This document shows, piece by piece, positions 34,146 through 43,419 of a stretch of DNA of 64,000 bases. The stretch is from assembly GCA_963702495.1 (NCBI GenBank), contig CAVPDA010000014.1:310001-374000 (forward strand), given 5' to 3'. Positions within the stretch are counted from its first letter, which is position 1, and every line of letters starts with the position of its first letter. Below the pieces are notes generated by a model, which saw nothing but the letters and a program-made list of their open reading frames with translations, was not told where the DNA came from and did no database searches. The position numbers and the translations under genes are program-made. Source of the DNA: CAVPDA01 sp963702495 (lineage in GTDB: Bacteria; Pseudomonadota; Gammaproteobacteria; Burkholderiales; Rhodocyclaceae).

Positions 34146-36089
34146 ATGCAAAAAGCCCAAGCGGTGGCCTCACTCGGCCAGCGCAGATTGATGTTGCCGG
34201 CCTGGGTCAAGGCCGCTTTGTCCGCCAACGACCGTCTCAAGGTCTACCTCACGGTCCTGCAGGCGGCTTCGTCGCACGCCTCGCACCCGAACCGCGAAGT
34301 GCCCGATCTGGCGAAAGAAGTCGCAGGTGCCGGGCTGAATCCGGGATGGCTCCACGACGTCACAGCAGCCGCGAGGCGAATCGACGAAGAACTGCTCATT
34401 CCCGACATGCCGCGGCTCGTCAAGTGCTTCGCGGATGACCTTGCCACGATGGCTCGACCGGTGATCGAGACCACGACGGCAGGCGAGGAGCCGCATGCCC
34501 GCGTACAGCGTTGGCTGGACTGGCTCGGCGCCCTGCCTTCGGATCGGCTGAGTGACGGGCAGGTCGAGGCGCTCACACATGGCCGCCGCGGCGGCGCGGA
34601 CAGTCTGCATCTGCTGGTGATGGACCTGCACAAGCAGATCAACCGGCTCTCGGGCGAGTTGGCCAGCGAGGTGATCGACGGTGCCAACGTGTGGGATCTG
34701 CAACCCGAGGACCATGCGCGTGTCGCTGCCTTCATGCGCGGGCTGAACAGGACTGCAGGTCTGAAGTTCGATCATCCGGGTTTGGATACCGCCGCCACAC
34801 GGGATGGCGAACGACTGCTGCTGCAAAACGACATCGGCACCAACGATGCGCACGTGTTGGTGCTCCAAGTGAGCGCTCGTGCGATCACGCTGACCTATTC
34901 CGATCTGCATCGCACTCGCCTCGAGTTCTTCCAATCTCTTCTCGCGCCGTTTGGCGCCCAGTGGTCGGGACTGGAATCGCGAACCAGCGCGGACCTCAAC
35001 GACGGTGCGGCGTATTCCGTAGGCACTGCCCAGTTCGACTGCCCGGATGACCCCGCACTCGACGCTGCGCTGGAAGGCATTGGTTCGCGCATCGTGTTCC
35101 TGATCGACTGGAATCGCGCCCGCAAGCGCCTGCAGGCGTTCGTCAATAAGGAAGACGCGATTGCCGTGCTTGCCGAAGCTGCCCGGCTCGACGTCGGTCA
35201 CCGGGCGTGGCTGCAGGCTGGCGGGGAGCGACTGATCTTCGCCGCGATGCAGGCGGCAGGCGAAGGTGCGTTCAGGATTGGCGACCGGCTCGACGACGTC
35301 ATGGGTGCCGGCGATGCGCGCGCCTTCCTGATGGCTGTCATGCGGCTGGCCTGCGATGCATTGCGCCGCGGCCAACCTGCGGCCTTGGTGGCCGACGAGA
35401 CACGCATGCTTCTAGCCCAGCACGTGCGCCATCGCACCAGCGAGTTCGATCTGCTGGCTGAGCATGCGGCGTACTGCCAAGCGCTGGCGCAAGCGGTCAG
35501 CGATGGCCTCGCGCACGGCGCGGAAGGCTCGCGCAAGACCGCGCAGGAGCTTGCAGCACGCGCGAAGGCCTGGGAACGCAGGGCCGACCACCTCGTGATG
35601 CAAGCGCGCGAGAAAGCAGAGCGCCAGCCCCGCTGGCGGCCCATTGCCAGACTCGCGGAGCAGTCCGACGACGTGGCCGACGCGCTGGAGGAGGCGGCCT
35701 TCCTGATCAGCCTGATTGCCGACCACCACCTGAAAGGCTGGAACGCCGAGGTACGGAAAGTCCTGGCGCGCCTGGCAACCACTGTGCTGCAGGCGACCCA
35801 GGACCATGTGAAGGCGCTGGCCATCGCTCGCACCTTGGGTTCGGACAGTGAAGCGGTCGACAACGACGCGTTCCTTGGGGCGACCTGGCGGGTCCTGCAG
35901 GCCGAAAGGCAATGCGATGCCACGCTGCGCGACGCGCGCCGGGTGATCCTCGGGGCGGTGCAGGATGCACCGTCGCTGATGCTTGCCAATGACCTCGCAG
36001 CCGCGTTGGAAGCGGCCTCCGACCGCCTGCTCACGGCCGGGTATGCGCTGCGGGATGTCGCCTTCGACCAGGCCGGAGTGCGCGGATGA
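34146..36089 (+). CDS. DUF47/PhoU-like protein with long N-terminal domain
   Basis: A 647-aa soluble protein. Residues ~440-640 are helical and resemble DUF47/PhoU-type phosphate regulators (CQALAQAVSDGLAHGAEGSR, RADHLVMQAREKAERQPRWR, SDDVADALEEAAFLISLIAD). The N-terminal ~430 residues (LPAWVKAALSANDRLKVYLT and onward) are not recognised. Upstream is AAGGAAGAT before the ATG. The stop overlaps the ATG of the PEP/pyruvate-binding gene by 4 bp (ATGA), so the two act together. DUF47 proteins are linked to Pit phosphate transporters and polyphosphate; the Pho box upstream supports a phosphate role. Confidence 0.75.
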   Translation: MQKAQAVASLGQRRLMLPAWVKAALSANDRLKVYLTVLQAASSHASHPNREVPDLAKEVAGAGLNPGWLHDVTAAARRIDEELLIPDMPRLVKCFADDLATMARPVIETTTAGEEPHARVQRWLDWLGALPSDRLSDGQVEALTHGRRGGADSLHLLVMDLHKQINRLSGELASEVIDGANVWDLQPEDHARVAAFMRGLNRTAGLKFDHPGLDTAATRDGERLLLQNDIGTNDAHVLVLQVSARAITLTYSDLHRTRLEFFQSLLAPFGAQWSGLESRTSADLNDGAAYSVGTAQFDCPDDPALDAALEGIGSRIVFLIDWNRARKRLQAFVNKEDAIAVLAEAARLDVGHRAWLQAGGERLIFAAMQAAGEGAFRIGDRLDDVMGAGDARAFLMAVMRLACDALRRGQPAALVADETRMLLAQHVRHRTSEFDLLAEHAAYCQALAQAVSDGLAHGAEGSRKTAQELAARAKAWERRADHLVMQAREKAERQPRWRPIARLAEQSDDVADALEEAAFLISLIADHHLKGWNAEVRKVLARLATTVLQATQDHVKALAIARTLGSDSEAVDNDAFLGATWRVLQAERQCDATLRDARRVILGAVQDAPSLMLANDLAAALEAASDRLLTAGYALRDVAFDQAGVRG

Positions 36090-37910
36090 GCTCGCACCAC
36101 CGCCACCAGCCACCACCACCACGGCCACCACCACCAACACGACGCAGAACACCCCGACGTCTCTGCGGAACGCGAGCCGCCGGAGATCCCGTCTTCCCAC
36201 GGCGTCGACCCGGGCACAGCGATGCCTTCGGTCACACCCGCGCTGATCCCAACTGCAGCGGCGCTGGGACCCAGGCCACCGGTCGCGCCGGCGCACGCGG
36301 AGGCGACGGCGGCGCTGCCGGCCGAGGTGTACCTGATCGGATGCGGCACCGATGCCGCCAGTGCCGCTCAAGCAACGGTGCAGACCATGGGCTTCAAAGC
36401 CTGGAACCTGCTGCGCATGGCACAAATGTCGCTGCCGGTACCACCGGCCTTCGTGCTCGGGACGCACTACTGTGTCGACCCTGCCGCGCGCGAACTGGCC
36501 TCCAGTCCAGACCTGTGGCAGGCTGGCCTGCGCGCATTGGAACGTGCGACCGGTCTGGCCTTGGGTAGCGCTCGCCAGCCGTTGCTGCTCTCGGTACGTT
36601 CCGGTGCGCCGGTATCGATGCCCGGAATGATGGAGACGATTCTGAATGTCGGGCTCTGTGACGCGACCGTCGGCGGCCTGTTGCGTCACACCGGCAATCC
36701 GCGGCTGGTCTGGGATGCGTATCGGCGGCTGGTTGCCACGTACGGCGAGGTCGTGGCCGGCCTGCCGGCCCAGCTCTTCGACGAGGCAAGCACGGACGCT
36801 GGTCGGCGAGAAGCGATGAACGCGACCTCGACTTCGCGGAGCTGCGGGAACTCACGCATCGATTGCTCGATGTCTATGCGCAGTCAGCAGGCCGGCCGTT
36901 TCCGCAAGAACCCCGTCTGCAACTTGCAGGTGCGATCGGTGCAGTCTTCGCCTCCTGGCAGTCCCCCAAGGCGTGCGAGTATCGACGCCTGAATCGCATA
37001 CCCGACGCGATCGGCACGGCGGTGACCGTGCAGAGCATGGTCTTCGGCAACGCCGGTGGGCAGTCGGGCGCCGGCGTCGGGTTCACCCGCGACCCGGCCA
37101 CCGGCGAGCCGGCGTTGTGGGTGGACTTCCTGTTCAATGCGCAGGGAGAAGACGTGGTGTCGGGGCGGCGCAGCGCCCATGGACACGACGAATTGGCCGC
37201 CGTCTTGCCCGCCGTCTGGCAGGCCCTCGTGGATGCGGCCAGCGATCTCGAACACGCCTTTGCAGACATGCAGGACTTCGAGTTCACCGTCCAGGAGGGC
37301 CGCCTGTTCATGCTGCAGACCCGGGCCGGAAAGCGCACGCCGCAGGCCGCGGCGCGGATCGCGCTCGACATGCTCGACGAGGGACTGGTCGCTGCCGACG
37401 TGGCACGCGAGCGTACCGCAGGACTGGACCGGGAAGCGCTGGCGCGGCCTCGCGTCGTCGCCCCGAACGGCACGGCGCTGGTGCCGCTGGCGCGGGCTGC
37501 CAGTGCCAGCAGCGGCGTGGCCATCGGCGAGATCGCCCTCGATGAGGCCCGCGCCGTCGACTCGCCACGGCGCGGGAGTGCCGGTCCTGCTGGTGCGTCG
37601 TGACGCGGAAACCAGTGACATCGCCGCCCTGGAGTCGGCCACGGGACTGCTGACGCAACGTGGCGCGCGCACTTCCCATGCCGCCGTCGTGGCGCGCCAG
37701 TTGGGCAGGGTCTGTCTCGTCGGCTGCACTGAGCTGCAAATCGACGAGGCCGCACGAACCATCAAAATCGGTGACACGACGCTGTGCGAAGGCGACCTGC
37801 TGACTCTCGACGGCAACGAGGGTGCCCTCTACGCGGGAGCCGTACAGACGGAGATCGAGTATCCGGGTGAACTTCTGGCGCGGCTGGAGTCGCTCAGACA
37901 ACGAGGCTAA
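36086..37910 (+). pseudogene. PEP/pyruvate-binding (PPDK-like) protein, frameshifted
   Basis: Homologous to the N-terminal nucleotide-binding and central phosphohistidine domains of pyruvate phosphate dikinase: GFKAWNLLRMAQMSLPVPPA, LLLSVRSGAPVSMPGMMETI, VQSMVFGNAGGQSGAGVGFT, and the phosphohistidine loop RGARTSHAAVVARQLG. It ends after that domain, so the C-terminal PEP/pyruvate barrel is absent. The frame changes near 36815 and 37570. A third shift probably lies near 36110 in a CAC-rich tract that in one frame codes a His cluster (HHHHGHHHQH). Start by overlap is 36086; 36222 is an alternative. The shifts could be real decay or sequencing errors, since the upstream partner gene is intact. 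Confidence 0.75.
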
Positions 37911-38431
37911 GTGGACCGAAGAATATACGTTTCGACCTCCAGCGCTGGTGCTTCAGATGCCGGACGCAGTCGAATGTTGCTCATATGGCCTTATCGACGA
38001 CTGCGGACACTACAGCTAGTGGAGGCGGAAGGAACCAAATTCAAGCTGACACTGGCGTCGCGAGCGGTCCAATTGCTGCTTGTGCCTTCGCGGCACTAAA
38101 CCGGTACGGCGAGCGCGGCGTGCCGGCGTTGCTTGCTCGACAGGGATTCCGCGTCACTTCGCTTTTCACTCGCCGCCGCAGCAACGCGAACGGAACGCCA
38201 CGTCACACTCCCGCAGGCGGGATCACGGTTCCTTGGCGGAGTGGGTCGGACGTTCGTGCCTCAGGCGACTGAAATGCCCGCGCCTCGGGGCAGGTACAAC
38301 TGGCGGGCGCGAGGGAACTGAGTGACAAGCAGCCGAGCCCGATGGCGCAGCGATTCGACACCGCGTAATGCATGCATCGCGGTCCGCCGCGCCGCCCGGC
38401 GGGCGGCGCCGGCACAGGTGGTCGCAGAAGC
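37911..38431. other. Intergenic, no gene recognised
   Basis: About 520 bp between the PEP-enzyme and phoD (tail to tail). No recognisable gene on either strand; contains a strong hairpin at 38389-38409. It may hold the unrecognised right end of the integrase island. Confidence 0.45.
38389..38409 (-). terminator. GC-rich hairpin downstream of phoD
   Basis: A perfect 9-bp stem GCGCCGCCC / GGGCGGCGC with a 3-nt loop, 22 bp past the phoD stop. It lacks a T run, so it is either a weak intrinsic terminator or an mRNA 3' end stabiliser. Confidence 0.4.
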
Positions 38432-40195
38432 TCAGTCGTCCCGGTGCTCGTGCGTCTCGGCACGGCCGCACTGCCCGGTGCCGACCGGCAGCGCATCGAC
38501 CTTGAAGCGGCTCACCACCGCCGGGGCGCGGGCAGCGATCTCCGGCCCCCGGCTGGCGAGGTCGGCGAAGCTGTAGGGCGCCACGCCGTAGGTAGTTACG
38601 GTCAGCTCCAGGGTGACCTTGTCGATCTCGAACTCAGTCCAGCCGTAGGTGTGGGCAGCGATGTAGTCGCCGTCCTGCAGGGTGGCCGGCACCGGCGCAC
38701 CGGCCAGGCCGAGCGTGTCGTAGCCCAAGGGTGCCAGCTGCGGGTCGATCAGGCCGCGAACGAAGTCGTCCTTGTCGTTGGGGATCGTGTCGGCGTCGCC
38801 GGCCACCGGCAGCGATGCGTAGAAGTCGCGCTGGGGAGGGGTCAGCAGACCCAGGCCCGTTGCCAGATCCACCAGGGTGGAACCCAGCGGAGCATCGAAG
38901 GCCACCGCGCCGGTGCTGATCTCCCAGGTGCGGGTCGGGATCTGGGGGGTGAAGGGCGCCGTTTGGAAGGTCAGGTTGTTGGTCAGGGTGCCGTGGATGT
39001 CCGCGGCGACGAACACCACGTTCTCGATCGCGTTGTCCTCGATGAAACTGAGAAGGGCGTTGCGCTCCGCGGCGTAGCCTTCGTAGCGGTCGGAGGCCGC
39101 CAGGACGCCGAGGTTCTGGATCGGTTCGGGAACCATGACGAACTTCCAGGCCACCCCCAGGCGCTTGGCACGCAGGAGGTCGGCCTTGAGATCCGCGAAC
39201 TGTTTCGCGCCGAGCATCGTCCGCGCCGGGTTGAAGGAGCCGGCGAGAAAGGCGCCGACCTGGGCCGGATCGGCCGGGTTGGCGACCGGCGCGAGCCCGG
39301 CGTCGCGGAACGAGCGCGCATCAAGCACCGCCACCATCGCAGCGTTGCCATAGAAACGGGTGCGGTAGAGCCTGATCTTGCCGGCGGTGCGCGGATCGCC
39401 GGTCATGCCGTAGCGTTCGGCGCGGATCGGCATGTACTCCTCGAAGGCCTGCAGGCCGATCCGGTAGCGCTCCGTCTCGTTGACGTAGGCGCCGCGGTTG
39501 TCGAAGCGCGGATCGGTGATCGGGGCGGTGCCGCCGGCGAAATCGTTGATCACCTCGTGATCGTCGATGGTGGCCAAGATCGCGGTGGACGCCCGCGCAT
39601 CCTTCCAGGCGTTCAGGCCCAGGTGCTCGCTCAACGTCTCCTGGTACTTGGACCGGTATTCGGGCAGCGTCTGGGCGGTCGGCGTGCCCGGCAGCGAGTA
39701 GTTCTCCGCGTAGATCGTGTCGCCGTGCAGGACAAAGAAGTCGAGATCCCGCTGCGGGACGTTGCGGATCGCCGGATAGGGCCCGAGCTCGCCGCGCCAG
39801 TCGCCCGAGACGCCGAAGCGCAGCCCGGTTTCGTCGCAAAGCGCCGGCGCCGTGCGGAACCGGCCGCGACTGGTATTGCCGTCGGCATCGGTGGCGCGGT
39901 AGTAGTAGGTGATGCCGGGCCGCAGACCGGTAATGAAGGCCTTCACCGGAACCTCTGGATCCTCGACCAGGCGCGGAACGCGCCGCGCGCCGCGCAGGTT
40001 GGGCCGGGTCGAGATCTCGAAGCTCAGGCGGCCGGGCACCTCGCTGCGCGCCCACAGCACCGCGCTGCGCGTGCTGACGTCGCCGGCCGCGACGCCGTGC
40101 GGGAGTTCTCCGGCGAGCGCCCCGGCCGGGATAGCACCGACGAGCGCGATGGCAAGCGCGGCCGGACGCAGGGACAGGCTGGATAGTTTGATCAT
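38432..40195 (-). CDS. phoD: PhoD-family alkaline phosphatase/phosphodiesterase
   Basis: A secreted metallo-phosphoesterase of 587 aa releasing phosphate from phosphomono- and diesters. It has a signal peptide (residues ~8-28 of MIKLSSLSLRPAALAIALVG), an N-terminal PhoD beta domain (GVAAGDVSTRSAVLWAR, GITYYYRATD), then the metal sites FGVSGDWRG, VLHGDTIYAEN, ATIDDHEVINDF and FVAADIHGTL. There is no twin-arginine motif, so Sec export is likely, unlike many PhoD. I chose the ATG at 40195 because the signal peptide follows; a GTG at 40234 is also open. Confidence 0.88.
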   Translation of the reverse strand: MIKLSSLSLRPAALAIALVGAIPAGALAGELPHGVAAGDVSTRSAVLWARSEVPGRLSFEISTRPNLRGARRVPRLVEDPEVPVKAFITGLRPGITYYYRATDADGNTSRGRFRTAPALCDETGLRFGVSGDWRGELGPYPAIRNVPQRDLDFFVLHGDTIYAENYSLPGTPTAQTLPEYRSKYQETLSEHLGLNAWKDARASTAILATIDDHEVINDFAGGTAPITDPRFDNRGAYVNETERYRIGLQAFEEYMPIRAERYGMTGDPRTAGKIRLYRTRFYGNAAMVAVLDARSFRDAGLAPVANPADPAQVGAFLAGSFNPARTMLGAKQFADLKADLLRAKRLGVAWKFVMVPEPIQNLGVLAASDRYEGYAAERNALLSFIEDNAIENVVFVAADIHGTLTNNLTFQTAPFTPQIPTRTWEISTGAVAFDAPLGSTLVDLATGLGLLTPPQRDFYASLPVAGDADTIPNDKDDFVRGLIDPQLAPLGYDTLGLAGAPVPATLQDGDYIAAHTYGWTEFEIDKVTLELTVTTYGVAPYSFADLASRGPEIAARAPAVVSRFKVDALPVGTGQCGRAETHEHRDD

Positions 40196-40232
40196 CTCGG
40201 GTTTCCAGGGTCGGGGGAACAACGGATCGGCC

Positions 40233-40266
40233 ACCCTATCCGAGGACCGTTACAATTCGACAATCG
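40233..40266 (-). promoter_or_regulatory. phoD: Degenerate Pho-box promoter upstream of phoD
   Basis: Minus strand: TTGTAAC (one good half site) followed after exactly 10 bp by TAGGGT as -10. The expected first half site 11 bp upstream (CGATTGT) is poor. Listed because spacing and -10 agree with the other Pho-type promoters here. Confidence 0.4.
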
Positions 40267-40344
40267 CCATGGCCGACGGGCCGCCGCGTCGGGTGGCCGG
40301 AAGCCGGCGCGACGGCAGTGCCCACCCAACCGCACCTCGGGGCA

Positions 40345-40848
40345 TCAGCCCTCCTCGCGCCTCCCCATATCCTTGAGTCGCCGATGCAGCGTATCGCGAT
40401 CGAGCTTGTCCAGGGGCAGCGCAACCAGCAGCGACACCCGGCGCTGCAGTTCGCTGAAGACCCGGAAGTACGCGTGCTTCAGATCGTCCTCGTTGGCGCC
40501 GGCGATTGCCGGATCGGCCGTCTCCCAGGAAACGCGCAGGGGCTGGCCCGGTATGGCCGGACAGGACTGCGGTTCCACCCCAGGGTCCAGGTTGATGATG
40601 AAGTCCATGCCCGGCGACCCCTCGCGGGCAAATTCGCTCCAACTCTTGCTGCACAGGCCGTCGGTCGGCAGACGATTGCGCTGCAGAAGTTCCACCGCGA
40701 GCGGATCGAGTGATCCAGCCGGGTCGCTACCTGCGCTGCAGGCCACGAAGCGCCCCCGCCCCATGGCATTGAGCAGGGCCTCTGCCATGACCGAACGCGC
40801 GGAATTGCCTGCGCATACGAACAGCACGCGTAAGGGGTCGGCTGACAT
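40345..40848 (-). CDS. ArsC-type/low-molecular-weight protein-tyrosine phosphatase
   Basis: A 167-aa cytoplasmic enzyme with the LMW-PTPase P-loop VCAGNSARS (C12, R18) and the acid loop WETADPAI. The NSARS variant is typical of thioredoxin-linked arsenate reductases rather than true tyrosine phosphatases. Arsenate enters through phosphate uptake systems, so induction at low phosphate makes sense. No arsR or arsB is nearby. Upstream is CAGGAGG before the ATG and a Pho-type promoter. Confidence 0.82.
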   Translation of the reverse strand: MSADPLRVLFVCAGNSARSVMAEALLNAMGRGRFVACSAGSDPAGSLDPLAVELLQRNRLPTDGLCSKSWSEFAREGSPGMDFIINLDPGVEPQSCPAIPGQPLRVSWETADPAIAGANEDDLKHAYFRVFSELQRRVSLLVALPLDKLDRDTLHRRLKDMGRREEG

Positions 40849-40921
40849 TCATCCTCCTGTTTGAATTGGTCGCGATGCAGCGTCCCGGCGCCCGGTCGCG
40901 GAGGGCGCGCGGCGCCGGCAG

Positions 40922-40955
40922 CTTATAGCACGTACAGATTGCGCTGGTGTTACAG
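40922..40955 (-). promoter_or_regulatory. Pho-box promoter for the ArsC-like gene
   Basis: Minus strand: CTGTAAC-ACCA-GCGCAAT (first half perfect, second weak), then 10 bp, then TATAAG as a good -10. Transcription would start about 65 bp before the ATG at 40848. Confidence 0.55.
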
Positions 40956-41044
40956 CCTCGGCGCCGCCGAGGCAGATGAGCGTGGCGCCGGCGCAGGAGC
41001 TGCCCGCCAAGTGCGCAGCATGGTAGGCGCTCGGATTTTTTGAT

Positions 41045-41078
41045 TTGTCATCCTGCTGACCAATTCCGGGAATACGGT
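41045..41078 (+). promoter_or_regulatory. Pho-box promoter for the GlpQ-like gene
   Basis: TTGTCAT-CCTG-CTGACCA (41045-41062), 10 bp, then TACGGT (41073-41078). Same layout as the other boxes; the gene starts 51 bp downstream of the -10. Confidence 0.6.
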
Positions 41079-41128
41079 TGCGGCGTCGGCCTCGCCGATC
41101 ATTCCCGTCAATCGTCACAGGAGTCTGT

Positions 41129-42436
41129 ATGTTCCCCATCTTTGCCTCCCGCCATGCCGTCGTTTCTGCCACATTGTTGATCGTAGCCGCCGCACCTGCC
41201 TGGGCCGATGACCGGCATGATCGCGACGATCGCCACGGCTACACCCATAGCGCCAGTCAAGCGATTCAACTCGGCCCGCGCCCGTTCTTCCTTGTCGAGG
41301 ATATGCAGCCGAGCGCGCTGAAGCAAAAGCTGCAGCAGTGTGCCAAGGGACCGTTCCGCAAGAGCGATTTCTCGATCGGCCATCGCGGCGCGGCCCTGCA
41401 GTTTCCCGAGCACACGAAGGAGTCCTATGTCGCCGCCGCGCGCATGGGCGCCGGCATTCTCGAATGCGACGTGACATTTACCAGGGACAAGGAGCTGGTG
41501 TGCCGCCACGCGCAAAACGATCTGCACACCACCACCAATATCCTCGCCACGCCGCTGGCCGCCAAATGCACGAGACCGTTCACTCCTGCCGTCTTCGACG
41601 CAAACGGAAATCTGCTCGCGCCGGCATCGGCCGAGTGCCGCACCAGCGATATCACCCTCGCCGAATTCAAGACGCTGCGCGGCAAGATGGATGCGTCAAA
41701 TCCACTCGCGCGTACCGTTGCCGAATATCTGGACGGCACTCCCAACTTCCGTACCGACCTGTACGCGGGCCCCACCAGCGGAACGCTCATGACCCACAAG
41801 GAGAGCATCGCCCTGTTCAAGAAGCTGGGCGCGAAAATGACACCCGAGCTCAAGAGCGCCAGCGTGCCCATGCCCTACGATAGTGATGGCGACGGCGTCG
41901 GCGACTACACGCAGGAAGACTATGCGCAGCAGATGATCGACGAATACAAGGCCATGGGCGTGCGAGCGCGCGACGTGTGGGCGCAGTCCTTCGACATCCG
42001 CGACGTGCGCTACTGGGTCGCCAACGAACCCGCGTTCGGCAAGCAGGCGGTCTATCTGGACGACGCCAACACCCCCGCCGAGCTGCCGGGCGCCGCCGAA
42101 CTGCAAGGCTACAAGGACGAAGGCATCAACATTGTGGCGCCGCCGATCTACGCGCTCCTCCAGGTCGACAGCAGCGGCAAGATCGTTGCGTCGGACTACG
42201 CGCACAATGCGAAGGCCGCCGGGCTCGACATCATCACCTGGACGCTGGAGCGCTCGGGCATCCTGGCCGACGGCAACAACGGCTTCTACTACCAGACTGT
42301 CGATTCTGCGATCGAACGCGAAGGCGACATGATGGTCGTGTTGGACGTGCTGGCCAGGAATGTCGGAATCCTTGGCATCTTCAGCGACTGGCCCGCCACT
42401 GTCACGTACTACGCGAATTGCATGAACCTGAAATGA
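41129..42436 (+). CDS. glpQ: Secreted glycerophosphodiester phosphodiesterase
   Basis: A 435-aa exported GDPD enzyme releasing glycerol 3-phosphate from lipid head-group diesters. It has a signal peptide (ending AAAPAWA), catalytic FSIGHRGAALQFPEHT (H85, R86, E95) and the metal/acid segment ECDVTFTRDKELVCRH. An insertion contains DSDGDGVGDYTQEDY, which looks like a calcium-binding loop. CAGGAG lies before the ATG at 41129. It is under a Pho-type promoter, as GlpQ often is. Confidence 0.9.
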   Translation: MFPIFASRHAVVSATLLIVAAAPAWADDRHDRDDRHGYTHSASQAIQLGPRPFFLVEDMQPSALKQKLQQCAKGPFRKSDFSIGHRGAALQFPEHTKESYVAAARMGAGILECDVTFTRDKELVCRHAQNDLHTTTNILATPLAAKCTRPFTPAVFDANGNLLAPASAECRTSDITLAEFKTLRGKMDASNPLARTVAEYLDGTPNFRTDLYAGPTSGTLMTHKESIALFKKLGAKMTPELKSASVPMPYDSDGDGVGDYTQEDYAQQMIDEYKAMGVRARDVWAQSFDIRDVRYWVANEPAFGKQAVYLDDANTPAELPGAAELQGYKDEGINIVAPPIYALLQVDSSGKIVASDYAHNAKAAGLDIITWTLERSGILADGNNGFYYQTVDSAIEREGDMMVVLDVLARNVGILGIFSDWPATVTYYANCMNLK

Positions 42437-42558
42437 GCGGTTCGGATTGCTCCGGCGTGCGGGTCACGCTGCGCAATCCGTCACGGCATCCCGGCCGCTC
42501 GCGCGGCCGGTTTCTTGGGCCAAGTACCGCAGCAGGGTCGGACTCTCGAAGGGCACCC

Positions 42559-43119
42559 TTACTTCTGCTCTTGGGGCGGTCGGCCGGTCTTGATGACCTC
42601 CAGGGCTTCCAGGGCCGCCGTGACGGCGTCGTCACTCTGGGCGGCAAAGCCGATGACGGCCGCTCGCAGCACCTCACTCTTCTTCACGGCCAGTCCCTTC
42701 GCCAGGCAACGCTTTTTCACGGCGACGATCAGGTCGTACTCGGATTCGGGCATGGTAAAGCTATCCCGAACCAGCTTGGCTTTCTTCGGCCTCGCGTTCT
42801 TGTCGGCCTTGGCGGATTCACCCTTCTTCGTCGCTTCCTGACCGGCCGCCGACTTGTTGGAAGGCTTGTCGGCGGTCTTCGCTGCACGGAGCGCCGCAGA
42901 CTTCGGCTCGGGGCTGGGAGGAGCGGTAGCCGCTGCAGCAGGCGCTGCTTTCAGCACCGATTTCGCCGGCGGCTTGGCGGCAGGCTTCACCGCAGGCTTG
43001 CGCGCAGGTGTTGCAGCCGCACCTGCAGCCCGAGTGGATGTTCTTTGTGCGCCATCACGGGCAGAAGTCGCTGCGGAATCGCCCTGCTTTGCAGTGTTCC
43101 GGGCGGGATGATTGGCCAT
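42559..43119 (-). CDS. Histone H1-like protein with C-terminal conserved domain
   Basis: A 186-aa protein. The first ~115 residues are a Lys/Ala/Pro-rich tail (KPAVKPAAKPPAKSVLKAAP) like the eukaryotic-H1-like proteins of betaproteobacteria, expected to bind DNA or other polyanions. The last ~70 residues (KLVRDSFTMPESEYDLIVAV, KKSEVLRAAVIGFAAQSDD) form a folded domain resembling a ribbon-helix-helix. The gene lies between GlpQ and CYTH-CHAD. Polyphosphate binding is possible but not shown. Confidence 0.75.
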   Translation of the reverse strand: MANHPARNTAKQGDSAATSARDGAQRTSTRAAGAAATPARKPAVKPAAKPPAKSVLKAAPAAAATAPPSPEPKSAALRAAKTADKPSNKSAAGQEATKKGESAKADKNARPKKAKLVRDSFTMPESEYDLIVAVKKRCLAKGLAVKKSEVLRAAVIGFAAQSDDAVTAALEALEVIKTGRPPQEQK

Positions 43120-43419
43120 GGCAAATCCTTCAATCGTTATAAACGGTATAAACAGTTTAGACGATCAATTGAGGTTTGCAAGTCTTTAATTGGCTGCAGC
43201 CGGCCGATTGGTGTGACGAAAGATCCTGGTTGGCGCTTGCGCAGGGCAATCCCACGCGCAAGCGCCAGGCTGGTTCTTGCCCGGTCGTGCCGGTGCACAG
43301 GGCCGGTCAACCTCGCGCCTGCCTGTCACGACCGTTCCATTTTTCGCGGCGCTGCCATCGCCCGCGGCTATAATTCGACCGCTCGGACATGACTCAGGTC
43401 CGACAAGAGAACCAAAATC
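43120..43419. other. Intergenic promoter region
   Basis: 300 bp between the divergent H1-like and CYTH-CHAD genes. It contains a perfect -10 TATAAT at 43379-43384 facing the CYTH-CHAD gene, and one isolated CTGTCAC at 43323 that lacks correct spacing for a Pho box. Confidence 0.5.

Noticed and set aside
38372..40186. 604-codon plus-strand frame opposite phoD
   Set aside because: The PhoD metal motifs on the minus strand explain this region; the plus frame is a shadow.
43323..43340. Pho-box-like CTGTCAC-GACC-GTTCCAT upstream of the CYTH-CHAD gene
   Set aside because: The second half site is poor and the clear TATAAT at 43379 is 38 bp away, not 10, so the layout does not fit the others.
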